A DNA stretch of 64,000 nt from Leucobacter exalbidus (GTDB taxonomy: Bacteria > Actinomycetota > Actinomycetes > Actinomycetales > Microbacteriaceae): the NCBI RefSeq assembly GCF_017834145.1, contig NZ_JAFIDA010000001.1, positions 682,001 to 746,000 of the forward strand, in the 5' to 3' direction. A model generated the notes under the pieces. It was given only the letters and a program-made list of their open reading frames with translations. It was not told where the DNA came from and did not search any database. Positions 43,868-52,303 of the stretch are shown here, piece after piece. Within the stretch, counting starts at the first letter, position 1; the number at the start of each line of letters is the position of its first letter. The position numbers were made by a program, and so were the translations under genes.

Positions 43868-44060
43868 TTCTGGTGTCTCCTCTTCCCGGTGACTGATAAG
43901 CCCCGGCGACCTTTTCGGCGGTGGGTGCCGCTCATATTGTTCCCCGCGAGGCCTCGGCGCTCGCGCTCGGTCGCTCTTGGACCGGTGACGGTCAGGCGAC
44001 CGCCAAAAGACTGTGCGTGCGCGGCGTCATGTGCACGCCTCACACCGTTTACCATTATGT
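43868..44060 (-). promoter_or_regulatory. Probable long 5' leader of rne
   Basis: The 308 bp between rne and the VKOR gene hold no supportable gene. On the minus strand a -10-like CATAAT lies at 44054-44059 with only a weak -35. If used, the rne leader would be about 180 nt, long enough for the autoregulation known for RNase E in E. coli. Confidence 0.3.
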
Positions 44061-44163
44061 CACGGCTCAGCTGCGCAGCGCATGATTGCGTCGGTTGAGG
44101 TTGCCTTTTGACTTCACAAACGCGGGTAAAAGTCCCTTTTCAGGCTGGCACAGGCCCGCGCAG

Positions 44164-44175
44164 TATGATCGCCTC
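44164..44175 (+). promoter_or_regulatory. -10 element and leaderless start of the VKOR gene
   Basis: TATGAT at 44164-44169 is followed by only 6 nt before the ATG at 44176, and no Shine-Dalgarno sequence is present. Transcription would start at the start codon. No convincing -35 was seen. Confidence 0.45.
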
Positions 44176-44784
44176 ATGCACGCCGAATCGCTCAAGCGCC
44201 AGCGCCCATTTGCCTTCGCAATTTTTTCGATCATTGCCGGCGCGATCGGCTGGTTCGCTTCATTCGAGCTTTTGACCGAGTACATCAAGACCATCAAGGC
44301 CCCTGACTATGTGCCCAATTGCAATGTCAGCATCCTGGTGACCTGCGGCCCCAATATGGATTCGTGGCAGGGATCGCTATTCGGTTTCAGCAACACCATC
44401 ATCGGCGTGGCAGCTTTCATGGCCCCGATCTTGGTGGGAGCGGCGCTGCTCGCCGGCGCCCGATTCTCGCGCTGGTTCTGGATGATCTACCAGACTGGTT
44501 TGCTGCTCGGCCTGGCCCTCGTGTTCTGGCTGTTCTCACAGAGCGTGTTTGCACTCGGCACCCTCTGCCCCTGGTGCATGGTGGTGTGGGTCGTTACGAT
44601 CCCGCTGTTCTGGTTCTCGATTGCACAGCCGTACGCTTCGGGTGAGGTCTCAGTAAAGCCGGGCACCCGCGCATTCTTCTCGCAGCTGCGCTCGTGGGCC
44701 TGGGTGTTCGTGCTCGTGTGCTACATCGTGATCGCGTTTATTGCGCAGCTTCAGCTGAACTGGCTCGCTGAGTTCAGCCGCTAG
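44176..44784 (+). CDS. Vitamin K epoxide reductase (VKOR) family membrane protein
   Basis: A 202-residue membrane protein with about five helices. The shuttle cysteines are Cys49 and Cys57 (CNVSILVTC) and the active-site pair is Cys131-Cys134 (CPWC), the four conserved cysteines of bacterial VKOR. In actinomycetes VKOR replaces DsbB and reoxidises the DsbA-like oxidase that forms disulfides in exported proteins. The exported cutinase-like protein in this window is a possible client. ATG at 44176 is chosen for its position after the -10; an upstream in-frame start at 44086 lacks family similarity. Confidence 0.93.
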   Translation: MHAESLKRQRPFAFAIFSIIAGAIGWFASFELLTEYIKTIKAPDYVPNCNVSILVTCGPNMDSWQGSLFGFSNTIIGVAAFMAPILVGAALLAGARFSRWFWMIYQTGLLLGLALVFWLFSQSVFALGTLCPWCMVVWVVTIPLFWFSIAQPYASGEVSVKPGTRAFFSQLRSWAWVFVLVCYIVIAFIAQLQLNWLAEFSR

Positions 44785-44822
44785 CCGGCCGAAGTTTCTC
44801 AGGGCCGTTGGGGGCCGGTCTC

Positions 44823-45437
44823 CTACGTTTGAGGCTGCGCCCGCAACTGTTCTTGCAGCCGCTGCCACAGCTGCAGCACCTGCGCGCTCGTGTCTTCGGG
44901 GGTTCCCCCGGTATCGATCACGACATCGGCAATCGCGCGGCGATCGCTCTCGCTGGCCTGGTGCGAGATGCGCGCACGCGCAGCTTCCTCGCTCATGGCG
45001 CGCAGCTGCTGCATCCGCGCCACGCGCGTCTCGATCGGCGCTTCGGCCGTGACAATCACGTCCCACGTGTCTCGGGCCTCTGACTCGGCGAGCAGCGGAA
45101 TCTCGTACACCACGATGTCAGCCCGCTGGCGTGCGTCTGCAATGCTCTCGTTCATCAGCCGCCGCACTTCGGGGTGCACGATGGCGTTCAGCTCGGCGAG
45201 CGCGGCAGGGTCACTGAACACGATCTCCCCCAACGCAGCACGATCGAGCGCACCCTCGGCGGTGAGCAGCTCGTCTCCGAAGCGTGCGATCACACGCGCC
45301 AGGCCGGGTGATCCCGGGGCGACGGCTTCGCGCGCGAGCTGATCGGCATCGATCCGGAGCGCACCCAGCCCTTCCAATTGCGATCCAATGGTAGATTTTC
45401 CCGCGGCAATTCCGCCGGTAAGCGCGACAACTAACAT
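44823..45437 (-). CDS. coaE: Dephospho-CoA kinase
   Basis: A 204-residue kinase with the P-loop TGGIAAGKSTIGSQL at residue 7, IDADQLAREAV near residue 29, IVFSDPAALAELNAIVHPEV near residue 92 and VVYEIPLLAES near residue 128. It performs the last step of CoA synthesis. It is of standard bacterial length, without the actinomycete C-terminal UPF0157 fusion seen in Mycobacterium. It is convergent with VKOR and divergent from the DUF4126 gene. Confidence 0.95.
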   Translation of the reverse strand: MLVVALTGGIAAGKSTIGSQLEGLGALRIDADQLAREAVAPGSPGLARVIARFGDELLTAEGALDRAALGEIVFSDPAALAELNAIVHPEVRRLMNESIADARQRADIVVYEIPLLAESEARDTWDVIVTAEAPIETRVARMQQLRAMSEEAARARISHQASESDRRAIADVVIDTGGTPEDTSAQVLQLWQRLQEQLRAQPQT

Positions 45438-45511
45438 GGCGAAAGCCTATCGTGGAGCATAGGAGTCACGCGGGCAAAAGTTGTCAACGACGGTGACTGT
45501 GGGAGGCCTGC

Positions 45512-46114
45512 ATGCTTGAGATCATCACCGGCACCGTGCTTGCCGCCTCGGCGGGGCTGAATGCCTATATTCCGCTGCTGGGGTTGGGCCTGCTCGCCCG
45601 GTTCACCTCGCTCATTGATCTGCCCGATACCTGGGCCTGGCTCACGAACGGCTGGAGCCTGGGCATCGTCGGCGTGCTGCTCGTCATTGAGATCGTGGTC
45701 GATAAGGTGCCGGCGCTCGACACCATCAATGATGTGTTACAAACGGTGGTGCGCCCAGCTGCGGGCGGCCTTTCATTCAGTGCCGGATCAGCCAGCAGCA
45801 CCGTCGCTGTGGCAGACCCCGCTACGTTCGTCACCTCAGCGGAGGTGTGGCCCTTTGTGATGGGCGTGCTGGTGGCTTTGGTGCCGCACATTCTCAAGTC
45901 GATTGCCCGCCCCGCCATTAACTTCGTGACGGCGGGCGCCGGCGCATCGGTGATGAGCACGCTCGAGGATGTGGGCGCGGTGGTGCTCACGATTTTGGCG
46001 GTGGTGGTGCCCGTGATCGCGCTCGTGGCGCTCATCGGGCTGATTATCTGGTTGTCGCGCAGACTCAAGCGCATGGTCGCAGCGAAGCGGCTTCGACGCA
46101 CCCAGCTGGCCTAG
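45512..46114 (+). CDS. DUF4126 membrane protein
   Basis: A 200-residue membrane protein of the DUF4126 family: AASAGLNAYIPLLGLGLLAR at the start, IEIVVDKVPALDTINDVLQT near residue 62, then GGLSFSA and four or five helices, ending in a basic tail. Function is unknown; the family is widespread in actinomycetes and proteobacteria. ATG at 45512 follows GGGAGG. Confidence 0.85.
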   Translation: MLEIITGTVLAASAGLNAYIPLLGLGLLARFTSLIDLPDTWAWLTNGWSLGIVGVLLVIEIVVDKVPALDTINDVLQTVVRPAAGGLSFSAGSASSTVAVADPATFVTSAEVWPFVMGVLVALVPHILKSIARPAINFVTAGAGASVMSTLEDVGAVVLTILAVVVPVIALVALIGLIIWLSRRLKRMVAAKRLRRTQLA

Positions 46115-46139
46115 CGGTCGCGCACTCCCCTTAAAAGCC

Positions 46140-46175
46140 AGCAGGCCCGGCACCCTTTCGGGTACCGGGCCTGCT
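46140..46175. terminator. Bidirectional hairpin between the DUF4126 gene and rpsA
   Basis: A 16-bp stem with one mismatch and a TTTC loop lies between the two convergent genes. Confidence 0.85.
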
Positions 46176-46202
46176 AGTGTTCACACGCTTGCGCGGTGAG
46201 GG

Positions 46203-47648
46203 TTAGTTACCCTCGAGCTGCGCCTTGAGTGCTGCGAGTGCTGCATCGTCGGCGAGTGCGCCGGTCGTTGCCGAATCGCTTGAGAACGTCGAAGAAGGTG
46301 CGGGTGCTGCGGGAGCCGCAGCAGCCTCGGCTGCCATTTCAGCAACCTGCTTCTTGTGTGACTCCCAACGAGCCTGTGCAGCAGCGTATTCCTGCTCCCA
46401 CTTCTCGCGCTGGGTGTCGAAGCCTTCCTTCCACTCCTGAGTCTCAGGATCGAAGCCCTCGGGGTACTTGTACTCACCGTTCTCGTCGTACTCGGTGGTC
46501 ATACCGTAGAGAGCCGGATCGAACTCGGTGCCCTCGGGGTCAACGCCCTCGTTAGCCTGCTTGAGGCTGAGCGAGATGCGGCGACGCTCGAGATCGATGT
46601 CGATGATCTTGACGAACACGTTCTGGCCTGCGGCCACAACCTGCTCGGCGAGCTCAACGTGCTGATCCGAGAGCTCAGAGATGTGCACGAGGCCCTCGAT
46701 GCCGTCTGCAACGCGAACGAACGCGCCGAAGGGAACGAGCTTCGTGACCTGGCCGGGAGCAATCTGGCCGATCGCGTGCGTGCGGGCGAATACCTGCCAC
46801 GGATCTTCCTGCGTTGCCTTCAGCGACAGCGAGACGCGCTCGCGATCGTGCTCGACCGAGAGTACCTCGACGGTAACTTCCTGGCCAACCTCGACAACGT
46901 CAGAGGCGTGCTCGATGTGCTTCCAGGAGAGCTCTGAGACGTGCACGAGGCCGTCCACGCCACCCAGGTCGACGAACGCACCGAAGTTGACGATCGACGA
47001 GATAACACCCTTGCGAACCTGGCCGGGCTTGAGCTCTGCGAGGAACGAAGAGCGCGTAGCCGACTGGGTCTCTTCGAGCAGTGCGCGACGTGAGAGCACA
47101 ACGTTGTTGCGGTTCTTGTCGAGCTCGAGGATCTTCGCTTCGATTTCCTGACCCAAGTACGGGGTGAGGTCGCGCACGCGGCGCAGCTCGATAAGCGAAG
47201 CGGGGAGGAAGCCGCGAAGTCCGATGTCAACGATGAGGCCACCCTTGACGACCTCGATGACGGTGCCGGTAACGACACCCTCGGTCTCCTTGACCTTCTC
47301 CACGTCGCCCCAGGCACGCTCGTACTGAGCGCGCTTCTTGGACAGGATCAGACGGCCTTCCTTGTCCTCCTTCTGGAGCACGAGTGCCTCAACGGCGTCG
47401 CCGACCTGAACAACCTCGTCGGGGTTCACGTCATGCTTGATGGACAGCTCGCGCGAGGGAATGACGCCCTCGGTCTTGAACCCTACGTCGAGGAGAACCT
47501 CGTCGCGGTCAATCTTCACTACGGTGCCCTCGATGAGGTCGCCGTCGTTGAAGGACTTAATGGTCAGTTCGACCGCTGCAAGGAAGTCCTCGGCCGAGCC
47601 GATGTCGTTTACTGCGACCTGCTTGCTAGTGGTCGTTGCGTTCGTCAT
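46203..47648 (-). CDS. rpsA: 30S ribosomal protein S1 (bS1)
   Basis: A 481-residue protein with four S1 RNA-binding domains (about 33-105, 122-190, 208-278 and 295-365), seen as GDLIEGTVVKIDRDEVLLDV, GTVIEVVKGGLIVDIG, GVISSIVNFGAFVDLGGVDG and FVRVADGIEGLVHISELS. The C-terminal 100 residues are acidic then Ala-rich. Four domains is the actinomycete form. ATG at 47648 follows GGAG by 9 nt. It stands alone between terminators. Confidence 0.96.
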   Translation of the reverse strand: MTNATTTSKQVAVNDIGSAEDFLAAVELTIKSFNDGDLIEGTVVKIDRDEVLLDVGFKTEGVIPSRELSIKHDVNPDEVVQVGDAVEALVLQKEDKEGRLILSKKRAQYERAWGDVEKVKETEGVVTGTVIEVVKGGLIVDIGLRGFLPASLIELRRVRDLTPYLGQEIEAKILELDKNRNNVVLSRRALLEETQSATRSSFLAELKPGQVRKGVISSIVNFGAFVDLGGVDGLVHVSELSWKHIEHASDVVEVGQEVTVEVLSVEHDRERVSLSLKATQEDPWQVFARTHAIGQIAPGQVTKLVPFGAFVRVADGIEGLVHISELSDQHVELAEQVVAAGQNVFVKIIDIDLERRRISLSLKQANEGVDPEGTEFDPALYGMTTEYDENGEYKYPEGFDPETQEWKEGFDTQREKWEQEYAAAQARWESHKKQVAEMAAEAAAAPAAPAPSSTFSSDSATTGALADDAALAALKAQLEGN

Positions 47649-47757
47649 GTAATTGATCTCCAGATGGACAGGATATTCAGGCGGGTGCGCACCGCATGGG
47701 GCCGAATTTCGACGCATCGAAACCCGCTAGGCGCTCCCGCATTGGACACGGTTGGTC

Positions 47758-47771
47758 GTCACAAATGTGAC
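47758..47771. promoter_or_regulatory. Palindrome at the probable rpsA transcription start
   Basis: GTCACAAATGTGAC is a perfect 6-bp dyad with a 2-nt centre, immediately downstream of the -10, where a repressor or initiation-controlling factor would act. No regulator can be named. Confidence 0.45.
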
Positions 47772-47776
47772 ACCCC

Positions 47777-47806
47777 AGCATACCCCGCATATTCACGCGA
47801 AAACAA
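47777..47806 (-). promoter_or_regulatory. Putative rpsA promoter
   Basis: On the minus strand TTGTTT (47801-47806) and TATGCT (47777-47782) are 18 nt apart. The rpsA leader would be about 120 nt. The whole stretch 47649-47974 otherwise holds only the polA terminator. Confidence 0.5.
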
Positions 47807-47904
47807 CCCACGACACGCCCGGGCAAAAGCAACCCGCTGTCGCGTGGCCTGTGCCCCGGCATTGCCGAGGCCCGCTTCTCCCCGCATGGCCAACTGACAC
47901 AGGT

Positions 47905-47954
47905 GGGGCGCAGCTGCACGACCGAGAGTGAACTCGAACGTGCAGCTGCGCCCC
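47905..47954 (-). terminator. Hairpin terminator after polA
   Basis: A perfect 16-bp stem (GGGGCGCAGCTGCACG and complement) with an 18-nt loop that itself contains a small CGAG/CTCG stem lies 20 bp past the polA stop. Confidence 0.85.
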
Positions 47955-47974
47955 CTCCGTCTATTACCGTGTGA

Positions 47975-50623
47975 CTAGTGCGCGGCCGCGTTCCAGTTGG
48001 CGCCCTGGCCCACCTGTACTTCGAGCGGCACCGCAAGATCAGCGGCCCCAGCCATTTCTTCACGCACAATCGCCTCGAGCACGTCCCACTCGCCCGCAGC
48101 AACTTCAAACATCAACTCATCATGAATCTGCAGCAGCATGCGCGACGTCAGATCGGCCTCACGCATGCGACGCTCGACCGCAATCATGGCGCGCTTGATG
48201 ATGTCGGCGGCAGAACCCTGGATGGGTGCGTTCAATGCGGCACGCTCGGCGTTCTCACGCAGGATCCGGTTCGGGCTTGCCAGCTCAGGGAAGGGACGCT
48301 GGCGACCAAAGATGGTTTCGGTGTAGGTGTCGCGCTTCGCCTGATCGACCACTGCACGCAGGTAATCACGCACGCCGCCGAACCGCTCGAAGTAATCCGT
48401 CATCAGCTGCTTGGCCTCTGCGGCCGAAATGCCCAACTGCTTGGACAGGCCAAACGCCGAGAGGCCGTAGGCGAGGCCGTAGCTCATCGCCTTCACCTTT
48501 GAACGCATCTCGTTGGTGACGTCAGCTGGCGCAACGCCGAAGATCCGCGAGCCCACAAACCGGTGCAGGTCTTCGCCCTCGTTAAAGGCTTCAATCAGGC
48601 CGGCGTCTTGCGACAGGTCAGCCATGATGCGCATTTCGATCTGCGAGTAGTCAGCCGTCATCAACGTCTCAAACTCGGGCGCGTAAATGAACGCCTCGCG
48701 AATACGACGCCCCTCTTCCGAACGCACCGGAATGTTTTGCAGGTTGGGGTCAGTCGATGACAACCGCCCGGTGCTCGCACCCGTCTGCACGAGGGTGGTG
48801 TGAATGCGGCCGTCATCGCTCACGGCCTTAATCAGCGTTTCCACCATCTGGCGCATCTTGTTCGCTTCACGGTGCGACAGCAGCGCGTCAAGGAACGGGT
48901 GCGGGTTCTTGTGCTGCAAATCGGCGAGCGCCGCTGCGTCGGTGGTGAACCCGCTCTTCGTCTTACGCGTCTTGGGCATATCGAGCTGCTCGAAGAGCAC
49001 CTCTTGCAGCTGCTTGGGTGAGGACAGGTTCACCTCGCGGCCAATCGCGTCAAATGCGCGCTGCTGCAGTTCTGCAACACGGTCTTTCAGCTCGGCCTGA
49101 TGTGCTTCGAGCAGCGGCAGGTCGATCTGCACGCCGCGAGTTTCCAGCGCGGCGAGCACCGAAACCAGCGGCAGCTCAATGTCGAAGTAAATCTCGGCGG
49201 TGCGATCCTCAAATCGCGACACCGCCACTTCGTGGGTGCGCACGATGTACCAGGCCAGGGTCGCGGCGTCAGCCACGCTGCCCTCATCGGGGACCAGCTG
49301 GTTGGGGTCGCCCTCGGGCACCTGCTCACCCAAGAACCGCATCGCCGCATCTGCGATGTTCTTCTCGGCGGTTGCGGGGCGCAGCAGCCAGGCCGCCAGC
49401 AGCGCGTCGCCCGCAATACCACCGACGGTGACGCCCGCGCGCTGAGCAATTTCAAGCTGAGCCTTCGCGTCGAAGAACACCTTGGGCTCGTCTGAGGCGA
49501 GCCACTGCTCGAACTGCGAGTAGTCGCGCCCGCCCGGCTGCCAATCAAACTTCACTGAAGCGGTCTCGGTCGCCACGCCCACTTCGAGCCCGCCCAGGCC
49601 CTCGCAGATCATCACGGCGGGGCTCGGGTTTTTGGCGAGCCAGTCCCCCAGCTCCTCATCGATCAACAGCTTCGCTTCGGGGCGTGTCGGCGCGAGCGGC
49701 TCGGCAGGCTTTGCCGGATCGTGCGACAGCTCGGTGCCAGCAATCTTGGCGACGCGCTGCAGCAGCGTGCGAAACTCGAGCTTCGCGAACATCTCAGCGA
49801 CGGCGTCCATGTCCATCGCGCCGAGGGTGAAGTCTGTGAGCTGCACATCGAGCTCAACATCGCGCACCAGCCGGTTCAGACGGCGGTTGCGCGCGGCCAG
49901 GTGTGCATTCTCGCGCAGGCTCTCGCCCACCTTGCCGCCGATTTCATCTTGGCGACGCAGAATCTCTTCGAGTGAACCAAACTGGTTGATCCACTTCACC
50001 GCGGTCTTCTCGCCCACGCGCGGCACACCCGGCAGGTTATCGCTGGTCTCGCCCACAAGCGCGGCGATCTCGGGGTACTGCTCGGGGCGTACCCCGTAAC
50101 GCTCCATCACCTTCTCGGCGTCATACCGGGTGAGTTCGCTCACCCCCTGCTTTGAGGGGTAGAGCAGCGTGACGTTATCGTCAACGAGCTGAATGGTGTC
50201 GCGGTCACCGCTCACCACGAGCACGCGGTAGTCGGCAGCGGCCCCACGTGCAGACAGCGTGGCCAGAATATCGTCGGCCTCGTAGTTTTCTTTCTCGAGG
50301 GTCTTAATACCCATCGAGTGCAGGGCCTCCTGCAGCAGCGGGATCTGACCCTTGAACTCTGAAGGCGTTTCACCGCGAGTGCCCTTGTATTCGGGGTACT
50401 CCTCGGTACGGAACGAGTGCCTCGAGATATCAAATGCGACACAGAGCGCATCGGGCTTCTCGTTGTTGAGCAGGTTGATGAGCATCGCAATGAAGCCATG
50501 AATGGCGTTCGTATGCTGCCCCGTTTGGGTTTGAAAACTATCGACCGGCAGCGCGTAAAAGGCGCGGAAGGCCAACGAGTGGCCATCAATGATCATGAGG
50601 GTAGGCTGATGCGTATTCGACAC
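47975..50623 (-). CDS. polA: DNA polymerase I
   Basis: An 882-residue PolA. The 5'-nuclease domain is 1-300 (IIDGHSLAFRAFYALP, then EADDILATLS and SGDRDTIQLV). Residues 315-490 correspond to the 3'-5' exonuclease fold, but the DxE and later Asp motifs are not visible (VMICEGLGGLEVGVA; FFDAKAQLEIAQ), so proofreading is probably lost, as in other actinomycetes. The polymerase domain has motif A DYSQIEMRIMADLSQD, the finger helix RSKVKAMSYGLAYG and motif C IHDELMFEV. It acts in Okazaki fragment processing and repair. GTG at 50623 is the start. Confidence 0.96.
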   Translation of the reverse strand: MSNTHQPTLMIIDGHSLAFRAFYALPVDSFQTQTGQHTNAIHGFIAMLINLLNNEKPDALCVAFDISRHSFRTEEYPEYKGTRGETPSEFKGQIPLLQEALHSMGIKTLEKENYEADDILATLSARGAAADYRVLVVSGDRDTIQLVDDNVTLLYPSKQGVSELTRYDAEKVMERYGVRPEQYPEIAALVGETSDNLPGVPRVGEKTAVKWINQFGSLEEILRRQDEIGGKVGESLRENAHLAARNRRLNRLVRDVELDVQLTDFTLGAMDMDAVAEMFAKLEFRTLLQRVAKIAGTELSHDPAKPAEPLAPTRPEAKLLIDEELGDWLAKNPSPAVMICEGLGGLEVGVATETASVKFDWQPGGRDYSQFEQWLASDEPKVFFDAKAQLEIAQRAGVTVGGIAGDALLAAWLLRPATAEKNIADAAMRFLGEQVPEGDPNQLVPDEGSVADAATLAWYIVRTHEVAVSRFEDRTAEIYFDIELPLVSVLAALETRGVQIDLPLLEAHQAELKDRVAELQQRAFDAIGREVNLSSPKQLQEVLFEQLDMPKTRKTKSGFTTDAAALADLQHKNPHPFLDALLSHREANKMRQMVETLIKAVSDDGRIHTTLVQTGASTGRLSSTDPNLQNIPVRSEEGRRIREAFIYAPEFETLMTADYSQIEMRIMADLSQDAGLIEAFNEGEDLHRFVGSRIFGVAPADVTNEMRSKVKAMSYGLAYGLSAFGLSKQLGISAAEAKQLMTDYFERFGGVRDYLRAVVDQAKRDTYTETIFGRQRPFPELASPNRILRENAERAALNAPIQGSAADIIKRAMIAVERRMREADLTSRMLLQIHDELMFEVAAGEWDVLEAIVREEMAGAADLAVPLEVQVGQGANWNAAAH

Positions 50624-50692
50624 AACACCAGCCTACAAGCCGCCGCGGTCATGCGCCCGGTGGCAGGCAGATCTGAAAGGGCTATTTTCGCG

Positions 50693-51148
50693 ATGTCTGA
50701 CTCTGTTCCCAGCCAACTCCCCCAGGCTTCACAGGCAACTGCGCTGGCCGACCGGATGGAATTCATTCGAGATCTCGGGGTCGGCGCGCTCGCAGAGAAG
50801 ATGGGTATCGAGTTTCTTGAGTTCACCCCCGAGCGCGCGGTGGCCACCATGCCCGTTGAGGGAAACACCCAGCCCGTCATGTTGATGCACGGCGGCGCGT
50901 ACGTTGTACTGGGTGAATCGCTCGGCTCCATGCACGCGAACCTGATGGCCCCCGAGGGGCACGTCGCGGTCGGCCTCGATATCAATGCGACGCACACGGG
51001 TTCGGCACGATCCGGGATCGTCACGGGGGTCTGCACCCCCATCAAGCTCGGCCGCTCGGTGTCCGTGCACGAAATCGTCATCAGCGACGAGCGCGGTCAG
51101 CGCTGCTCGACCGTGCGCATCACGAATTTCTATAAGCGCATCGCCTAA
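50693..51148 (+). CDS. Hotdog-fold thioesterase (PaaI/YdiI type)
   Basis: A 151-residue single-domain hotdog protein with MGIEFLEFTPERAVATMPVE, MLMHGGAYVVLGESLGS (the active-site helix with HGG and the Glu) and TPIKLGRSVSVHEIVI. It probably hydrolyses an acyl-CoA such as phenylacetyl- or DHNA-CoA; the substrate is not determined. ATG at 50693 follows AAAGG. It is divergent from polA. Confidence 0.88.
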   Translation: MSDSVPSQLPQASQATALADRMEFIRDLGVGALAEKMGIEFLEFTPERAVATMPVEGNTQPVMLMHGGAYVVLGESLGSMHANLMAPEGHVAVGLDINATHTGSARSGIVTGVCTPIKLGRSVSVHEIVISDERGQRCSTVRITNFYKRIA

Positions 51149-51184
51149 CCACTGCCGCGTGGCAGCAACAGGCCGGCAGTAAAC

Positions 51185-51224
51185 GCACAAAGCCCGGAGG
51201 AAAATTCCTCCGGGCTTTGTGCGT
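51185..51224. terminator. Bidirectional hairpin terminator
   Basis: A 19-bp perfect inverted repeat with a 2-nt centre (CGCACAAAGCCCGGAGGAA and complement) sits between the thioesterase and the ANTAR regulator, whose stops face each other. Confidence 0.88.
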
Positions 51225-51237
51225 AGTACGCCAGTGG

Positions 51238-51849
51238 TTAGGCGTCCTTCTTCTGACCCAACTGGTCGATGATGGTCTTCGCGACATCCTGCATCGTGAG
51301 GCGACGATCCATCGAAGCCTTCTGAATCCAGCGGAACGCCTCGGGCTCGGTGAGGCCCATCTTGTCGTTCAGGATACCCTTGGCGCGGTCAACGAGCTTA
51401 CGCGTCTCAAAGCGCTCAGCGAGGTCAGAAACCTCGTTCTCGAGCGTCGTGATCTGCTCAAAGCGAGACAGAGCAATCTCGATGGCGGGGATCAGGTCAG
51501 CGGGAGTAAAGGGCTTCACCACGTAGGCGAGGGCACCGGCTTCGCTCGCGCGCTTAACGAGCTCAGCCTGGCTGAACGCGGTCAGCAGCACGACGGGCGC
51601 GATGTTGTCCTTGTTGATGATCTCGGCAGCAGAGATGCCATCAAGCTTGGGCATCTTCACGTCCATCACGACGAGGTCGGGGCGCAGCTCCTGGACGAGG
51701 CGTACAGCTTCTTCACCATCACCGGCCTCACCCACTACGTCGAAGCCGTTGTCGCGAAGCGTTTCAACGATGTCGAGGCGGATCAGGGATTCGTCTTCCG
51801 CAACGACAACGCGTCGCGAAGCGCTCGTGGCAGTGCTCTGGTCATTCAC
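51238..51849 (-). CDS. pdtaR: ANTAR-domain response regulator (PdtaR-like)
   Basis: A 203-residue regulator. The receiver has VVVAEDESLIRLDIVETLRD, the phospho-acceptor Asp63 (LVVMDVKMPKLDG) and YVVKPFTPADL. The C-terminal ANTAR domain (about 135-195) has RKLVDRAKGILNDKMGLTEP and EAFRWIQKASMDRRLTMQDV. ANTAR proteins bind paired RNA hairpins and prevent termination. In Mycobacterium PdtaR pairs with the kinase PdtaS, which is not in the window. GTG at 51849 follows AGAGGA closely. Confidence 0.92.
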   Translation of the reverse strand: MNDQSTATSASRRVVVAEDESLIRLDIVETLRDNGFDVVGEAGDGEEAVRLVQELRPDLVVMDVKMPKLDGISAAEIINKDNIAPVVLLTAFSQAELVKRASEAGALAYVVKPFTPADLIPAIEIALSRFEQITTLENEVSDLAERFETRKLVDRAKGILNDKMGLTEPEAFRWIQKASMDRRLTMQDVAKTIIDQLGQKKDA

Positions 51850-52018
51850 TCCTCTAGTTTACGACATTGCGCAGCTGAAAGTTGGTGAATATCCCCAGAG
51901 CCGCATTCCCCAGCGAAATATTTTGGTGGTATAGCGGTTCGATTTTTTTGTCACCCCCATCCTGCGCTAGTGTGGTCTCTGTTGCCACACGCAGTGCGGC
52001 CACAACAACTCAATACTT

Positions 52019-52103
52019 GCCGGATTGGTGGAATTGGCAGACACGACGCACTCAAAATGCGTTGCCGAAAGGTGTGCGGGTTCAAGTCCCGCATCCGGCA
52101 CCA
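52019..52103 (+). tRNA. tRNA-Leu (anticodon CAA)
   Basis: The acceptor GCCGGAT pairs with ATCCGGC; the anticodon arm ACGCA-CTCAAAA-TGCGT has CAA at 52053-52055. A variable arm typical of class II tRNAs follows, and the T-arm is GCGGG-TTCAAGT-CCCGC. CCA is encoded. Confidence 0.96.
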
Positions 52104-52104
52104 C

Positions 52105-52154
52105 AGAAAAAGCCTCAACTTTCGCATGAAGATGCGCGAGTTGGGGCTTTTTCT
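52105..52154 (+). terminator. Terminator after tRNA-Leu
   Basis: AGAAAAAGCC(T)CAACT pairs with AGTTG(G)GGCTTTTTCT, with further CGCAT/ATGCG pairing near the loop, and the stem itself supplies a T-run. Confidence 0.85.
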
Positions 52155-52233
52155 ATGCCCGGTTCTGCCGTGAGCGCAGGCGCCCGCCCACATTTGCTAC
52201 CTGAAGAGTGGCAAAGCTTCAGCGCATAACCAA

Positions 52234-52283
52234 CTGCTCCCCCAGCGCGCACCGTCTAAATCTGGTGCATGCTGAGGGAGCAG
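52234..52283 (-). terminator. Terminator after gatB
   Basis: CTGCTCCC, CAGC and GCACC pair with GGTGC, GCTG and GGGAGCAG, with small internal bulges. It lies 20 bp past the gatB stop on the minus strand. Confidence 0.65.
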
Positions 52284-52303
52284 AAAGTGTGGCGAGCCGC
52301 GAG

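Noticed and set aside
47975-50623. Degraded polA because the 3'-5' exonuclease motifs are missing
   Set aside because: Loss of proofreading residues is normal for actinomycete PolA; the rest of the protein is intact.
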